From positions 1,302,001 to 1,366,000 of the forward strand of contig NZ_OY970459.1 of assembly GCF_963853665.1 (NCBI RefSeq): DNA of 64,000 bases. Reading direction: 5' to 3'. The position numbers and the translations under genes are program-made. The notes under the pieces are model-generated. The model saw only the letters and a list, made by a program, of their open reading frames with translations. It was not told the DNA's origin and did no database searches. Numbering within the stretch: the stretch's first letter is position 1; each line of letters opens with the position of its first letter. Below are positions 36,466 to 45,796 of the stretch, piece after piece. This DNA comes from Mycobacterium decipiens (GTDB lineage: Bacteria > Actinomycetota > Actinomycetes > Mycobacteriales > Mycobacteriaceae).

Positions 36466-37589
36466 CTAGGGCGCCACCGTCAACCAGTCGGCGAACCCCG
36501 ATGGGTCGTGGCGGCCCAACGCCCCGTGCTCAAACAGACCCCAGCCCTCCACCGGATCCCCGTCGCCGTCGCGGCACACCGCGCGACCCACGTGGTCGAT
36601 GACGCCGAAGCCGGACCGCGCGATGATCGCCGGATCGGTCATGTCATAGGTCAGCCGTTCGACGAACTTCTCGCCCTTCCACATGCCGTGCGACCAGTCC
36701 GAATCACCGCCGTAGCCGCCACCGACATGGGTCGGTACCGCCAGCTTGGACTCCACATCGAAGTGGACCGGCGTGCCGTCGGCGGTGGTCGCCTCAATCG
36801 TCGCCCCGGTCGGGATTCGCGTGCCGGAACGGTAGTGGATGCGCACTCGCGGCCAGCCCAGCTGTTCGACGCGGCCATCGCGCCAGACCCGGGTGCAGTC
36901 GTTGAGCGAGCGGAACCCGCTGGACTCTTCCTGGATGATCAGCACGATGGCGAATTCGTCGAACGCCATCGGCAGGTATAGCCACCACATGCCCTCGAAC
37001 GGCGGGTCGGCGGGCCGGCCCGCGGGTTCCGGCTCGCCCACCGGCCGGATGCCCCAGGACCGGTCCCGGCTGCCGAGCCAGGCTGCGGGGTTGACGGCGA
37101 TCTCTTCGCCGTCGATGACGATGCGGCCGCTCCAGGTGCCGAGTTGGGCAAAGCGCTGCGCATCCAGTGTTACCCGGTTTCCGGAGCGCAGGATGTGTGG
37201 TTGTTCCTGGACGACGTCGAACAGGCCCTCCCAGGTGAGATCGGCGGCGATGCCCTCGGTCTCGTCCAGGGTGATCTGCAGTTTATGCAGCGGCTCGATG
37301 ACCTCGACCCGGTAGCCGTTGACGTGCTGGTGCAGCCGGTCGGAGTCGATTGTGTCCGAAAGGTGCACCGCGGTCTGCGTGTCCGCGCGCCTGATGAGCA
37401 CGAAGGCGTCCTTCACGCCCAGGTTGGGGTAGTAGCCGATACCGGTGATCAGGAAGATGTTCCCGGTGCGGTCGTGGGCGTTGAAGTAGGACCGGTCGTA
37501 GAAGTTGCGGTCGGAGGAACCCGGCCAGGCGATCGGCTGGGGAAGCTGATGTACCGGATACTCGTCGAGCGGGCCTAGGATTTGCGGCA

Positions 37590-37590
<1 letters not shown>
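36466..37590 (-). CDS. Conserved protein of the Rv3169 type
   Basis: At 374 residues this equals H37Rv Rv3169 in length. It is beta-rich, with an N-terminal region (DRNFYDRSYFNAHDRTGNIF) and later blocks WGIRPVGEPEPAG, MWWLYLPMAFDEFAIVLIIQ and DWSHGMWKGEKFVERLTYDM. This recalls the AttH/DUF7065-7064-like lipocalin-type double domains found in hydroxyneurosporene synthase (CrtC)-like proteins. No signal peptide is present. ATG 37590 overlaps the stop of the upstream phosphotransferase gene by one base (TAATG), so the two are translated as a pair. The reaction is not known. Confidence 0.85.
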
Positions 37591-38769
<1,179 letters not shown>

Positions 38770-38770
38770 T

Positions 38771-39373
38771 ATGAAAGCAGACCTGTCCTCCCTTGACAAG
38801 GCTTCAGGCGCCGGACGACCGCGGGATCCGCGCATTGACTCAGCGATTCTGTCGGCGACGGCGGAACTGCTTGTGCAGATCGGCTATTCGAACCTCAGTC
38901 TGGCCGCTGTCGCCGAACGCGCCGGTACCACAAAATCGGCGTTGTACCGGCGGTGGTCGAGCAAGGCCGAACTGGTGCACGAGGCCGCATTTCCGGTGGC
39001 GCCCACCGCGCTTCAGGCTCCGGCCGGCGATATCGCCGCCGACATCCGGATGATGATCGGAGCCACCCGCGATGTGTTCACCACCCCGGTGGTGCGGGCT
39101 GCGTTGCCCGGCCTGGTGGCCGACATGACCGCAGATGCCGAGCTCAACGCCCGGGTGCTGGCGCGTTTCGCCGACCTGTTCACCGCGGTGCGCATGCGGT
39201 TGCGCGAGGCCGTCGACCGGGGCGAGGCGCATCGCGACGTCGACCCGGACCGGATGATCGAGCTGATCGGGGGAGCCACGATGCTGCGAATGCTGCTGTA
39301 CCCGGACGAAATGCTTGACGACGCATGGGTGGACCAGACCACCGCCATCGTCGTACACGGGGTGACCCGGTAA
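38771..39373 (+). CDS. TetR-family regulator (Rv3167c type)
   Basis: The 200-residue protein has a TetR N-terminal HTH (ILSATAELLVQIGYSNLSLA, then AVAERAGTTKSALYRRW) and a C-terminal TetR_C domain ending AIVVHGVTR. It corresponds to H37Rv Rv3167c, reported to affect phagosome escape and PDIM-related genes. Divergence from the Rv3168/Rv3169-like operon and the dyad between them point to local control. ATG 38771 is used. Confidence 0.9.
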   Translation: MKADLSSLDKASGAGRPRDPRIDSAILSATAELLVQIGYSNLSLAAVAERAGTTKSALYRRWSSKAELVHEAAFPVAPTALQAPAGDIAADIRMMIGATRDVFTTPVVRAALPGLVADMTADAELNARVLARFADLFTAVRMRLREAVDRGEAHRDVDPDRMIELIGGATMLRMLLYPDEMLDDAWVDQTTAIVVHGVTR

Positions 39374-39392
39374 TGCCTGTCAGCCTGGCAGG

Positions 39393-39563
39393 TACCGACT
39401 GGACCGGGGCGGGTCAACGCCGCTAGCCTTCGGCTATGGGGCGCACCACTGCCTCGGTGCGGCGTCGGCGCGACTGGAAGCCACCGGCGCGCTGCGCGCG
39501 ATTCTCGCGCACGACACCCGGGCGAGCCGGGGACAGGTCAACGTCGCGATGGTCCTCCGCTGA
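39393..39563 (+). pseudogene. Cytochrome P450 C-terminal remnant
   Basis: A plus-strand frame ending at TGA 39561-39563 reads PLAFGYGAHHCLGAASARLE (from about 39420), followed by ATGALRAILAHD. FGxGxHxCLGA is the haem-binding Cys-ligand loop of cytochromes P450, and xARLE is the start of the L helix. Only about 55 residues remain. Upstream the similarity fades at the TetR gene end, and there is no start codon. The remnant's stop overlaps the ATG of the next gene (TGATG), so it may once have been translationally coupled to it. Confidence 0.75.
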
Positions 39564-40501
39564 TGTCTGACAATCCAACGCGGCGCGTTGTCATCGTGAT
39601 CGTGCTCGTGATGCTTGCCGCGGCTGGCCTGCGCGGCTATCTTCCCGCTGACGATGGTGCACCGCTCGCGGAGGCGGGGGGCAGTCGGGCAGTGCTGATG
39701 TTCATTGTCGCCGCACTTTCCGCGACGCTCGCACTGGTCGCGGTCGCGATCATCACGCGGCTGCGGGATCCGCGGACGGTGGCGCCCAGCGCGGGTGATC
39801 TGTCGCCAATGCTTGGCGGTGAAAGAGGGCGACCGAACTGGCGCGTCGTGTTGATCGGCCTCGGAGTGATCCTGGCCTGGTTGCTTATCGCGACACTGTT
39901 AGCCCGATTGTTCGTGCCGCACGATGTCAATCCTGCTGTCCTCACACCGGATTCGAGTGCACCGTCAGATGCAGACGCCACCGCCGAGCCGCGCCCGCAA
40001 CCCCCGCAAAGTGACACCGGAGACGTGTTCGGAATTCTTTTTGCGAGCACCATTCTGTTCCTGGCGATCGTCGTGGGAGCGATGATAGTGTCGCGAATGC
40101 GGCGCAGGTCTGCGCCGGCTGCATTCAGTGACGATCTCATCGAATCCGTTTCTCCCCCTGCAGGTTCGGAATCCCTGGCGCGGGCAGCCGAGATCGGACT
40201 GGCCGAGATGGCCGATCCGTCCCGCGATCCACGGGAGGCGATAATCGCGTGCTACGCGGCGATGGAACGTGAACTGGCCAATGTTCCCGGAGCCGTCCCG
40301 CAGGCCTGCGACACCCCGACCGAGGTGCTAGCGCGAGCAGTCGAACACCGCGCGCTGCATGCCGACAACGCCGCCGCGCTGGTGAACCTGTTCGCCGAGG
40401 CGCGGTTCAGTCCGCACGTGATGAACGAGGAACACCGTGAGTCGGCGGCGCGCCTGCTTCGACTGGTTCTCGACGAACTGAGCTCCAGGACCGCTATATG
40501 A
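39563..40501 (+). CDS. Membrane protein with DUF4129-type domain (Rv3166c type)
   Basis: The 312-residue protein has an N-terminal helix (VVIVIVLVMLAAAGL), further helices near residues 42-64, 92-114 and 155-178, and a cytosolic C-terminal domain. The C-terminal pattern (DPREAIIACYAAMERELANV, ETPTEVLARAV-like and ADNAAALVNLFAEARFSPHV) fits DUF4129, often found with MoxR-DUF58 operons and resembling transglutaminase-associated C-terminal regions. It is the first of five tightly spaced genes. The next gene overlaps by four bases. Confidence 0.85.
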   Translation: MSDNPTRRVVIVIVLVMLAAAGLRGYLPADDGAPLAEAGGSRAVLMFIVAALSATLALVAVAIITRLRDPRTVAPSAGDLSPMLGGERGRPNWRVVLIGLGVILAWLLIATLLARLFVPHDVNPAVLTPDSSAPSDADATAEPRPQPPQSDTGDVFGILFASTILFLAIVVGAMIVSRMRRRSAPAAFSDDLIESVSPPAGSESLARAAEIGLAEMADPSRDPREAIIACYAAMERELANVPGAVPQACDTPTEVLARAVEHRALHADNAAALVNLFAEARFSPHVMNEEHRESAARLLRLVLDELSSRTAI

Positions 40502-40980
40502 AAAGGCTTATTGCCCTGGGAATTTTCCTCATCGTCGGCATAGAGATGCTGGCGCTGATACTGCAAGACCGCCGATTCGTGCTCGGCGGGGCGGGGTTGG
40601 CCCTGGCTCTGGTCGTGCTCAATATCCGCCGGGTGCTGGGAAACTGGAACGAACCCCCGGCCGAGCCGGACTCCGACGATCTGGGAGAGGGGTTGCGCCG
40701 CTGGCTGTCCAACACCGAGACGACGATCCGGTGGTCGGAGTCCACTCGAACCGACTGGGACCGGCATTTGCGTCCGATGCTCGCGCGACGTTTCGAAATT
40801 GCCACCGGCCACAGGCAGGCCAAAGATCCGGTGGCCTTCTCCGCCACGGGCCGAATGCTCTTCGGCGACGAATTGTGGCAGTGGGTCAATCCGAACAACG
40901 TCACACACACCAGGGACCGCCAGCCAGGTCCCGGTCGCGCGGCGTTCGAACAGATTCTGCAAAGGTTGGAGCAGGTATGA
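40498..40980 (+). CDS. Small membrane protein of the MoxR operon (Rv3165c type)
   Basis: The 160-residue protein has two membrane helices at the N-terminus (LIALGIFLIVGIEMLALIL and FVLGGAGLALALVVLNI), then a hydrophilic, Trp/Arg-rich domain ending FEQILQRLEQV. It overlaps both neighbours by four bases (ATGA), so it is strongly coupled to the DUF4129 and MoxR genes. It matches H37Rv Rv3165c by position. No catalytic motif is seen; it is probably a structural partner in this envelope-related module. Confidence 0.82.
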   Translation: MKRLIALGIFLIVGIEMLALILQDRRFVLGGAGLALALVVLNIRRVLGNWNEPPAEPDSDDLGEGLRRWLSNTETTIRWSESTRTDWDRHLRPMLARRFEIATGHRQAKDPVAFSATGRMLFGDELWQWVNPNNVTHTRDRQPGPGRAAFEQILQRLEQV

Positions 40981-41954
40981 CGATGCCGGCCGCGACGACC
41001 ACCGCCCACAGCGAGGCGGTGCTCGACGAGATCGAACGTGTGGTGGTGGGGAAGCGTTCCGCCCTGACGCTCATCCTCACCGCCGTTCTCGCCCGCGGCC
41101 ATGTACTCATCGAAGATCTGCCCGGCCTCGGCAAGACGCTCATCGCACGATCCTTCGCCGCCGCTCTGGGGCTCGATTTCACCCGAGTGCAGTTCACGCC
41201 CGATCTACTGCCGGCCGACCTGCTCGGCTCGACTATCTACGATATGCCGTCGGGTCGCTTCGAGTTCCGGGCCGGGCCCATTTTCACCAACCTGCTGCTT
41301 GCCGACGAGATAAACCGGACGCCACCGAAGACCCAGGCGGCACTGCTGGAGGCGATGGCCGAGGGCCAGGTGAGCATCGACGGCCAAACCCACAAACTGC
41401 CAATGCCATTCATCGTTCTGGCTACCGATAACCCGATCGAGTACGAGGGCACCTATCCGCTACCGGAGGCGCAGCTGGATCGGTTCGCGATGCGGCTGGA
41501 ACTGCGCTACCTTTCCGAGCGCGACGAGACCTTGATGCTGCGCCGTCGTCTCGAGCGCGGTTCGGCCGAGCCGACGGTGAATCAGGTGGTGGACTCGCAT
41601 GATCTGCTGGCCATGCGGGAATCGGTCGAGCAGGTCACCGTGCACGAGGACGTTTTGCATTATGTGGTGTCATTGGCCACCGCTACCCGGCACCATCCGC
41701 AGGTCGCCGTCGGCGCCAGCCCGCGAGCCGAACTCGACCTGGTCCAACTCTCCCGTGCCCGCGCCCTGCTGCTTGGCCGGGACTACGTGATCCCCGAAGA
41801 CGTCAAGGCACTTGCCACTGCGGCGGTCGCACACCGGATCACTTTGCGCCCGGAAATGTGGGTGCGAAAAATTCAGGGCGCTGATGTCGTCGGAGAACTG
41901 TTGCGGCGCTTACCGGTGCCTCGAACTAATCGGGCCAAGGAGGGGACCGGATGA
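40977..41954 (+). CDS. moxR3: MoxR-family AAA+ ATPase
   Basis: The 325-residue protein has Walker A LIEDLPGLGKTLIARSFAAA (near residue 42), Walker B NLLLADEINRTPPKTQAALL, sensor 1 FIVLATDNPIEYEGTYPLPE, and the MoxR C-terminal helical domain. MoxR proteins act as chaperone-like ATPases that help assemble or activate partner complexes. The partners here should be the DUF58 and DUF4129 proteins encoded beside it. ATG 40977 overlaps the previous stop. It corresponds to Rv3164c (moxR3). Confidence 0.92.
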   Translation: MTMPAATTTAHSEAVLDEIERVVVGKRSALTLILTAVLARGHVLIEDLPGLGKTLIARSFAAALGLDFTRVQFTPDLLPADLLGSTIYDMPSGRFEFRAGPIFTNLLLADEINRTPPKTQAALLEAMAEGQVSIDGQTHKLPMPFIVLATDNPIEYEGTYPLPEAQLDRFAMRLELRYLSERDETLMLRRRLERGSAEPTVNQVVDSHDLLAMRESVEQVTVHEDVLHYVVSLATATRHHPQVAVGASPRAELDLVQLSRARALLLGRDYVIPEDVKALATAAVAHRITLRPEMWVRKIQGADVVGELLRRLPVPRTNRAKEGTG

Positions 41955-41967
41955 ACTGCGGCTCGAA

Positions 41968-43239
41968 GTGATCGAAACTAGTGAAGTCGAATTGCGCTGG
42001 CGTGCATCCCAACTGACGCTGACGATCGCCACCTGTGCCGGAGTCGCGTTGGCCGCCGCGGTCATCGGTGGTCGCTGGCAGCTGATCGCGTTCGCGGCGC
42101 CGCTGCTCGGCGTGTTGTGCTCGATCAGCTGGCAGAGCCCCGTCCCGACTATCCAGGTGCACGGTGAGCCGGATTCGCAGCGATGCTTCGAGAATGAGCA
42201 GCAGCAGGTGACCGTTTGGGTCACAACGGAGTCCGTCGACGCGGCGGTCGAACTCACGGTATCGGCGTTGGCGGCTATGCAGCTGGAGGTTCTCGAATCC
42301 GGGTCGCGCCGAAAGACCACGGTTGCACTGGTGGCGCAACGTTGGGGGCGGTATCCCATCCGAGCTCGGGTCGACGTCGTCGCACGCGGTGGGTTGTTGA
42401 CTGGAACGGGAACGGTCGACGCCGCCGAGATCATCGTGTTTCCGCTGACGCCGCCGCAGTCGACGCCGATTCCGCAGACCGAATTGCTCGACCGCCTTGG
42501 TGCTCACCTCACCCGGCACGTCGGTCCCGGTGTCGAATACGCCGATATTCGCCCGTATGTCCCGGGCGACCAGCTACGCGCCGTGAACTGGGCGGTGAGT
42601 GCGCGTCGCGGCCGACTGCACGTAACGCAGCGCTTGACCGACCGCGCCGCGGACGTGGTGGTGTTGATCGACACGTATCGACAGCCGGCGGGTCCGGCGA
42701 CCGAGGCCACCGAACGAGTCGTGCGGGGTGCTGCTCAGGTGGTGCAGACCGCGCTGCGACACGGTGACCGCGCCGGGATCGTCGCGCTTGGTGGCAACCG
42801 CCCACGATGGCTTGGCGCCGACATCGGCCAGCGCCAGTTTTTCCGGGTGCTCGATACCGTGCTGGGCGCCGGGAAAGGGTTCGAAAACACAACCGGGACG
42901 CTGGCCCCGCGCGCCGCTGTTCCGGCCGGGTCGATTGTCATCGCGTTCTCCACGCTGCTCGATACCGAATTCGCACTAGCGCTGATCGACCTGCGCAAAC
43001 GTGGCCACGTTGTGGTTGCAGTCGACGTTCTGGACAGCTCTCCGTTCCAGGACGAGCTGGACCCGCTGGTGATCCGGATGTGGGCGCTGCAGCGCTCCGC
43101 GATGTATCGCGACATGGCCACCATCGGGGTCGACGTGCTGTCCTGGCCAACGGATCGCTCGCTGGAGCAGTCGATGGGTGCGCTGCCCGATCGCCGTCGC
43201 CGGGTACGGCGCAGGACTACGGGGGCGACGGTGCAGTGA
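41968..43239 (+). CDS. DUF58 domain protein (Rv3163c type)
   Basis: GTG 41968 gives 423 residues, the same length as H37Rv Rv3163c. Two membrane helices lie near the N-terminus (LTIATCAGVALAAAVIGG and LIAFAAPLLGVLCSI). The DUF58 signature follows: GVEYADIRPYVPGDQLRAVN and WAVSARRGRLHVTQ. A VWA-like fold comes next, with VVLIDTYRQPAG in place of the MIDAS DxSxS, so metal binding is doubtful. DUF58 proteins work with MoxR ATPases. It follows moxR3 after 13 bases and overlaps the next gene by four bases (GTGA). Confidence 0.88.
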   Translation: MIETSEVELRWRASQLTLTIATCAGVALAAAVIGGRWQLIAFAAPLLGVLCSISWQSPVPTIQVHGEPDSQRCFENEQQQVTVWVTTESVDAAVELTVSALAAMQLEVLESGSRRKTTVALVAQRWGRYPIRARVDVVARGGLLTGTGTVDAAEIIVFPLTPPQSTPIPQTELLDRLGAHLTRHVGPGVEYADIRPYVPGDQLRAVNWAVSARRGRLHVTQRLTDRAADVVVLIDTYRQPAGPATEATERVVRGAAQVVQTALRHGDRAGIVALGGNRPRWLGADIGQRQFFRVLDTVLGAGKGFENTTGTLAPRAAVPAGSIVIAFSTLLDTEFALALIDLRKRGHVVVAVDVLDSSPFQDELDPLVIRMWALQRSAMYRDMATIGVDVLSWPTDRSLEQSMGALPDRRRRVRRRTTGATVQ

Positions 43240-43685
43240 CGTCGATTACGCAACCGGGTGCTCGGGTGTTCGCCACGGTGTTCGGACTGATGATGGTGGG
43301 GTCCACCGCTGTTGGCTCGCACGGGTTCGGCGTTGTCGCGGGGGTCGCGGCGGCGATTGCGGTCGGTGTGGGGACAGTGTTTCGCGTGGCGGCAACACTG
43401 GCCGTGCTGTTGTCGGTGTTGACGATCGTGGTGTCCGGCCCGACGCACGTGCTCGCTGCATCGTCGGGGCTTTGCGCCGCCGCCTACCTGGTATGTCGGT
43501 ACGCGCCCGGAACTGCAAGCGGCATCGTCGTAGGGAGCTGGCCGACGACCGTTGCCGCCGTCGGCTTTGCCTTCGCTGGGTTGGCCGCGACATCGTTCCC
43601 GCTGCAGGTGCCGTGGCTGCCGTTGGCGGCACCACTGGCGGTATTGGCGATTTACGTGTTGGTCACCCGCCCGTTTTCGGGCTGA
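43236..43685 (+). CDS. Integral membrane protein (Rv3162c type)
   Basis: From GTG 43236 the 149-residue protein consists almost wholly of four to five membrane helices (ATVFGLMMVGSTAVGSHGFG, VAATLAVLLSVLTIVV, LAAPLAVLAIYVLVTRPF). It overlaps the DUF58 stop by four bases and ends the MoxR operon. It has no recognised domain and probably forms part of the same membrane assembly. The following 67 bases carry the promoter and operators of the Rieske oxygenase. Confidence 0.8.
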   Translation: MTSITQPGARVFATVFGLMMVGSTAVGSHGFGVVAGVAAAIAVGVGTVFRVAATLAVLLSVLTIVVSGPTHVLAASSGLCAAAYLVCRYAPGTASGIVVGSWPTTVAAVGFAFAGLAATSFPLQVPWLPLAAPLAVLAIYVLVTRPFSG

Positions 43686-43718
43686 ACAGCCGGTCGACCG
43701 GTGCGCGAGTGCAGGCCC

Positions 43719-43770
43719 TTGACAGCCGGTTATCGATCGATAACATGGGGGTATGTTATCGACTGATAAC
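43719..43770 (+). promoter_or_regulatory. Promoter and twin palindromic operators of the Rieske oxygenase gene
   Basis: TTGACA (43719-43724), 16 bases, then TAACAT (43741-43746) form a strong SigA promoter. A perfect 16-bp palindrome GTTATCGATCGATAAC (43729-43744) fills the spacer and overlaps -10. A second, near-perfect copy GTTATCGACTGATAAC (43755-43770) lies over codons 1-6. The centres are 26 bases apart. The predicted +1 is close to the ATG at 43753, so the transcript is probably leaderless. The likely repressor is the TetR protein encoded immediately downstream. Confidence 0.8.
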
Positions 43771-44901
43771 CAAGCTGAGCTCGGTCACGTTCTCGCCGAC
43801 ATGCGGGAATACCTCGACGACAATCCACCGGCGCTGAGTCTGCCGCCACGCGCTTACACCTCCCCGGAGCTCTGGCAGCTGGAGCGGGAACGGATTTTCC
43901 ACCGGTCCTGGATGCTGGTGGCCCATGTCGACCAACTCTCCCAAACTGGTGACTACGTCGCAGTTTCCATCGCGGGTGAACGGGTCATGGTGGTGCGGGG
44001 TGGCGACGACGAACTGCGTGCCATGTCGCCGATCTGCCGGCACCGGTTGATGCCCCTGGTGGAAACCGGCGCGGGACGCACCGACACGTTGACCTGTCAG
44101 TACCACATGTGGCGATACGGTCTGGATGGCCGACTGCGTGGGGCACCCCACATGGTTGGCAACAAAGACTTCAGCCCCAGGGATTGCCGGCTGCCGCAGT
44201 TCGCGGTTGCCACCTGGAACGGACTGGTGTGGGTCAACCTCGATGCCGACGCCGAACCGATCGGGGCACATCTTGACCTGGCTAACGACGAGTTTGCCAA
44301 CTACCGGCTCGCTGAGATGGTGCAGGTTCAGTCGTGGTCGGATGAGTGGCGGGCAAACTGGAAGTTGGCGTCGGAGAATGGTCACGAGAACTACCATGTG
44401 CTCGGGCTGCATCGGCGCACTCTGGAGCCGTTTGTGCCCGGCGCGGGCGATCTGGACGTTAGGCAGTATTCGCCATGGGCGCTGCGTATCAGAGTTCCGT
44501 TCGCCTTTCCGGCGGAAGAGAAATCGTTGCAGCTCAACGAGATTCAAAAGAACAACCTGTCGGTGTTATGGACGTTTCCGAGCAGCGCACTCGCCGCGGC
44601 GGCCGAGCGGGTCGTGTGGTTCGGCTTCATCCCGCACAGCATCGACCGGGTGCAGGTGCTCGGCGGAGTGCTCACCACCCCCGAGCTGGCCGCCGACCCG
44701 GCAGCAACAGACCAGACGGCGCAGTTCGTGACGGCGATGATCAATGACGAGGACCGGCTCGGGCTGGAGGCCGTGCAGGTTGGGACCGGCTCTAGATTCG
44801 CCGAGCGCGGTCACCTCAGCCCGAAGGAACGACCCGGCATGCTCGCGTTCTACCGGAACCTGGCAGCGGCGCTGGTTGGCGACCGGGCAGGTGGTGGCTA
44901 G
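43753..44901 (+). CDS. Rieske non-haem iron oxygenase, alpha subunit (Rv3161c type)
   Basis: The 382-residue protein has a Rieske [2Fe-2S] domain with ligands C95, H97, C115 and H118 (ICRHRLM and TCQYHMW). A catalytic domain follows with a mononuclear-iron His motif (ENGHENYHVLGLHRRTLEPF). It is the length of H37Rv Rv3161c, a gene reported to be strongly induced by triclosan and other phenolic compounds. It probably hydroxylates an aromatic substrate; reductase and ferredoxin partners are not nearby. Expression is controlled by the operators at its start and the TetR gene that follows 10 bases later. Confidence 0.93.
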   Translation: MLSTDNQAELGHVLADMREYLDDNPPALSLPPRAYTSPELWQLERERIFHRSWMLVAHVDQLSQTGDYVAVSIAGERVMVVRGGDDELRAMSPICRHRLMPLVETGAGRTDTLTCQYHMWRYGLDGRLRGAPHMVGNKDFSPRDCRLPQFAVATWNGLVWVNLDADAEPIGAHLDLANDEFANYRLAEMVQVQSWSDEWRANWKLASENGHENYHVLGLHRRTLEPFVPGAGDLDVRQYSPWALRIRVPFAFPAEEKSLQLNEIQKNNLSVLWTFPSSALAAAAERVVWFGFIPHSIDRVQVLGGVLTTPELAADPAATDQTAQFVTAMINDEDRLGLEAVQVGTGSRFAERGHLSPKERPGMLAFYRNLAAALVGDRAGGG

Positions 44902-44911
44902 CCTTGCCGGC

Positions 44912-45553
44912 ATGCCGACACAGAGCGGACGGTGGAGCCCAACGGCGCTTCGCATCCTCGGGGCCGCCGCTGAGCTCATCGCCCTGCGGGGCTACACCTC
45001 CACCTCGACTCGGGACATCGCCGCGGCCGTGGGGGTGGAGCAGCCGGCCATCTACAAGCACTTCTCGGCCAAACGCGACATCCTCGCGGCGCTGGTCCGG
45101 CTCGCCGTGGACTGGCCGCTCGAGCTATTCGGCCACCTGAGCGCAATGCCGGTTCCCGCGGTCGTCAAGCTGCACCGTTGGCTGACGGAATCCCTGGAAC
45201 ATCTCCATGCCTCCCCCTATGTGCTGGTTTCCATCCTGATCACCCCGGACCTGCAGCAGGAGGCTTTTGTCAGGGAACGAGAGCTGGTCGCGGAAATGGA
45301 GCGCGCACTCGTTGGCCTGATCGAAACGGGGCAGGGCGAAGGTGATGTACGCGCAATGCATCCGTTGTCGGCTGCCAGGCTGGTGCAGGCATTATTCGAT
45401 GCCCTGGCGCTGCCGGAGTTCGCGGTCAGCCCGGACGAGATTGTCGAGTTCGCGATGACCGCGTTGTTGTCGGATCCCAGTCGGCTGGCCGAGATCCGTG
45501 CTGCAGCAGATGCTTTGGAGATCCAGACGGCACGGCCCAACACCGGGCACTAG
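44912..45553 (+). CDS. TetR-family repressor of the Rieske oxygenase (Rv3160c type)
   Basis: ATG 44912 gives 213 residues, as in H37Rv Rv3160c. The HTH is ILGAAAELIALRGYTSTSTR followed by DIAAAVGVEQPAIYKHFSAK, and the C-terminal ligand-binding domain is helical. It lies 10 bases behind the oxygenase gene, so it is in the same operon and should be autoregulated through the twin palindromes at the oxygenase start. The ligand is probably an aromatic inducer. Confidence 0.92.
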   Translation: MPTQSGRWSPTALRILGAAAELIALRGYTSTSTRDIAAAVGVEQPAIYKHFSAKRDILAALVRLAVDWPLELFGHLSAMPVPAVVKLHRWLTESLEHLHASPYVLVSILITPDLQQEAFVRERELVAEMERALVGLIETGQGEGDVRAMHPLSAARLVQALFDALALPEFAVSPDEIVEFAMTALLSDPSRLAEIRAAADALEIQTARPNTGH

Positions 45554-45634
45554 GCCTTCGCAAACGTGGGGGGCATCGCCCAGGTTAGCCCGCAGTCACT
45601 TTGGGCCGGTGGGCCGAGTATGGCCTGACCTTTA

Positions 45635-45700
45635 CGGAATACAGAATTTTGACGGAACCGCCGGTATTCGCCGCGCGATTTCCCTACAGTTTGTTCCTAC
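45635..45700 (+). repeat. Left copy of an imperfect direct repeat flanking the PPE gene
   Basis: The segment cggaat...TTTGACGGAA...TATT...GCGCGATTT...AGT.TGTTC recurs at 47850-47918 in the same orientation. The blocks TTTGACGGAA, TATT, GCGCGATTT, AGT and TGTTC are conserved with equal spacing. This copy lies about 100-160 bases upstream of the PPE start and may include its promoter. Confidence 0.7.
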
Positions 45701-45796
45701 CGGTGCAGGGTCGTGCGCGGTGGCTTGAGTCTTTGGCCGAGCGCGGCCGCCCGGGGAGGAAGGTCGCGGGGCGACCCTGGGAAAGGGGACAGGCTG

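Noticed and set aside
38771..39373. TetR at 38.8 kb as regulator of the twin SdsA operators
   Set aside because: The dyad beside it (ACGTTA-type) is unlike TGTAGTC-N4-GACTACA and it is 15 kb away.
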